Positions 62,714 to 64,000 of a DNA stretch of 64,000 bases are shown here, piece by piece; within the stretch, counting starts at the first letter, position 1; every line of letters begins with the position of its first letter. The stretch is taken from NCBI GenBank assembly GCA_036339975.1, contig JAYYZV010000005.1, positions 1 to 64,000 of the forward strand. Reading direction: 5' to 3'. This DNA is from UBA830 sp036339975. GTDB lineage: Bacteria; Pseudomonadota; Alphaproteobacteria; MPNO01; UBA830. The translations under genes and the position numbers were made by a program. The notes beneath the pieces are model-generated. The model ran no database searches. It saw only the letters and a list, made by a program, of their open reading frames with translations, and was not told the DNA's origin.

Positions 62714-63541
62714 CTAATCGGTAATCGAGCCAATAAAATTTTTAACTGCCGAATTAAATGCGTCCGGACTTTCCATACAGCTGTAATGACCACACCGATC
62801 GAAAGTCTCGATTGGCCCTTCGCCCATTGCATCGCGCGCAGCTGTTCCGGTGCTCAACGGCGACGCTGGATCGAGCGTCCCTCCAATTACAAGTGACGGG
62901 CAGTCAATTCGCGGTGCGAGAGCAAAGAAATCGGTTTGCGCAGCCATCTCGATGGCCTGACACATCGCCCCAAGTGGAGCGCGTTTCATGATCGTTAATA
63001 CCAAGTCTACAATCATCGGCATTGTTTCTGGTCCGAGCAGTTTTCTGCCGCGCTCTTCGGCAAATCGCTCCGGCCCAAGGTCCCGCAGGTCTTTTAAAAG
63101 CTTGTTGCGCTGTTTTGAACGCTCGCTATCCGGTAACCCTGCCAGTCCAGTTAATCCTTGGCAGAAGGTGTATGATAATGTTTGATCGGGATATTCCGCC
63201 GCATATGTAGCACCTATGAGGGCGGCTAGTGACTGTCCCAAGATATGTGTCTTAAAAACGCCAATCGTATCGAGTACCGCTGATAGAGTATGCGCATAAT
63301 GTTCAGCGGTTGGATTTTCCCGCACAAAACCGCCAGATGCGCCGTAACCTGGCATATCCCAAGCGATGATACGGAAATGGTCGGACAATCCCCGAAATTG
63401 GAACGCCCAGGTCTGGGAAGACCCGCCCAGACCGTGCAATAGAACTAGTGCTGGTTTATCACTGTCACTAATTGTGGCGGTGTCGCGCACTGCAATGGGC
63501 GTGCCGCCGATCTCGACGCTCATAAGCTCTGGAAGTGCCAT
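62714..63541 (-). CDS. Alpha/beta hydrolase (MhpC/enol-lactonase-like)
   Basis: 275 residues. LLHGLGGSSQTWAFQFRGLS and WDMPGYGASG begin the core; S104 in LGQSLAALIG is the nucleophile, and a late Asp (GGTLDPASPL) and His (CGHYSCMESP) complete the triad. This layout is common to C-C bond hydrolases (MhpC, BphD) and 3-oxoadipate enol-lactonases of aromatic pathways. Its position beside the Rieske oxygenase and CoA ligase suits that role, though specificity is unproven. Confidence 0.88.
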   Translation of the reverse strand: MALPELMSVEIGGTPIAVRDTATISDSDKPALVLLHGLGGSSQTWAFQFRGLSDHFRIIAWDMPGYGASGGFVRENPTAEHYAHTLSAVLDTIGVFKTHILGQSLAALIGATYAAEYPDQTLSYTFCQGLTGLAGLPDSERSKQRNKLLKDLRDLGPERFAEERGRKLLGPETMPMIVDLVLTIMKRAPLGAMCQAIEMAAQTDFFALAPRIDCPSLVIGGTLDPASPLSTGTAARDAMGEGPIETFDRCGHYSCMESPDAFNSAVKNFIGSITD

Positions 63542-63698
63542 GGCGGAAGACTAGCGGAATCGCTGGTGTGTGTTGAGTGGGGTATTCCACTTAGTACTTT
63601 GCTCGTGCGGTTATTGCGGCGCCAGATAACGTCTCCGCATAAATGCCGCCCTAGTTCTCATAAGACGCCTAGGTTACCCGATGATTCTAGCTCAACGC

Positions 63699-63986
63699 CT
63701 ATGTTTGAGCGGTCATCGCGTTGCGATAGCGTTCCCAGTATTCCTCACATGCGGAGACGCTTTCCGGTGATAGTTCGTATTCGGGCCGTGGGTCTTCGAC
63801 CCAGTTACCAAGCGGGTCCTCGCCTCGGATGTGGATGGCCAGTGGATTGTCGAACTGGGCTTGTCGAACGTGAGAATCGGCGAAATGAATGGCGAAACCT
63901 ACACGAGGCCAGTCGGCGTTGTTTGGTTCAGAAGAGTGGATTGTTTTGTTGTGGTGGATCGAGATCTGGCCAGGTTCGAGCGCCAT
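63699..63986 (-). CDS. Phytanoyl-CoA dioxygenase-like protein, C-terminal part, truncated by the window end
   Basis: At least 95 residues, open toward the window edge (no stop in the remaining 14 bases), so this is the C-terminal portion of a longer gene. The segment SIHHNKTIHSSEPNN and RVGFAIHF resembles the distal-His and 2-oxoglutarate Arg part of phytanoyl-CoA dioxygenase-like enzymes, in particular the IHHNKTxHxSxPN pattern. The upstream H-x-D is outside the window. Iron- and 2-oxoglutarate-dependent hydroxylation of a small molecule is inferred from the family. Confidence 0.75.
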   Translation of the reverse strand: MALEPGQISIHHNKTIHSSEPNNADWPRVGFAIHFADSHVRQAQFDNPLAIHIRGEDPLGNWVEDPRPEYELSPESVSACEEYWERYRNAMTAQT

Positions 63987-64000
63987 CTCTACGGCGGCAG

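Noticed and set aside
1..64000. CRISPR array, tRNA or rRNA genes, insertion sequences
   Set aside because: No regularly spaced repeats, tRNA-like T-loop context in intergenic DNA, rRNA signature or transposase frame was found.

Overview
The window looks like chromosomal DNA of an oligotrophic, probably marine or host-associated alphaproteobacterium. This is inferred from the mid-50s GC impression, the rluD/DUF6476-type pair at the left end, the translationally coupled queA-tgt-queG set, and the wealth of aromatic and organic-acid catabolic genes with dispersed transporters. No species can be named from sequence alone. There is no tRNA, rRNA, CRISPR array, transposase or phage structural gene, and most genes sit in short operons.

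Layout. 0-4 kb: rluD, a small membrane protein, and a divergent pair of iron oxygenase-like genes (isopenicillin N synthase-like and CmcJ/NvfI-like). 3.7-13.9 kb: a catabolic block with two acyl-CoA-dehydrogenase-fold flavin hydroxylases, a UbiD decarboxylase, a PPOX flavoprotein, a split thiamine-diphosphate decarboxylase (ComD/ComE-like), an Ldh_2 dehydrogenase, an alpha/beta hydrolase, an FAH-fold hydrolase and a two-domain extradiol dioxygenase with all metal ligands. Hydroxylation, ring cleavage, C-C hydrolysis and decarboxylation are all represented, so this is plausibly an aromatic ring degradation route. 14-18.8 kb: a complete branched-chain-amino-acid-type ABC importer (livJHMGF order) that probably feeds it. 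19-22.8 kb: a TSUP exporter, an EamA transporter, an esterase and a TauD/TfdA dioxygenase.

23-31.4 kb is a housekeeping island: a SprT/YgjP-type protease, an MFS pump, queA, tgt, queG, dus, an ArsC-like protein and a YhhQ-type queuosine-precursor transporter. The Tgt lacks the three cysteines of the family's zinc site. 31.4-37.5 kb: a molybdenum hydroxylase locus with two large subunits flanking single FAD and 2Fe-2S subunits. 37.6-46.6 kb: an LLM monooxygenase, a class V aminotransferase, an aldo/keto reductase, a small phage/plasmid-type protein, a hydrolase, a ferritin-like diiron protein overlapping a TauD-like dioxygenase, a THI5/SsuA-like protein without signal peptide, and a zinc-less MDR oxidoreductase.

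46.7-55.7 kb: a second UbiD, an EamA transporter, a GST and a run of five tandem EamA transporters on the minus strand, ending at a MarR regulator that diverges from an HpaB-type hydroxylase. 57.6-64 kb: a GMC oxidoreductase, an acyl-CoA/aryl-CoA ligase, a Rieske oxygenase alpha subunit, an alpha/beta hydrolase and the C-terminal end of a phytanoyl-CoA-dioxygenase-like gene cut by the window edge.

The most unusual features are the five-fold EamA array (seven EamA genes in 64 kb), the zinc-ligand-less Tgt, the L-M-S-L' molybdenum hydroxylase operon, the overlapping ferritin-like/TfdA-like pair, and the ComDE-like decarboxylase beside an Ldh_2 dehydrogenase.
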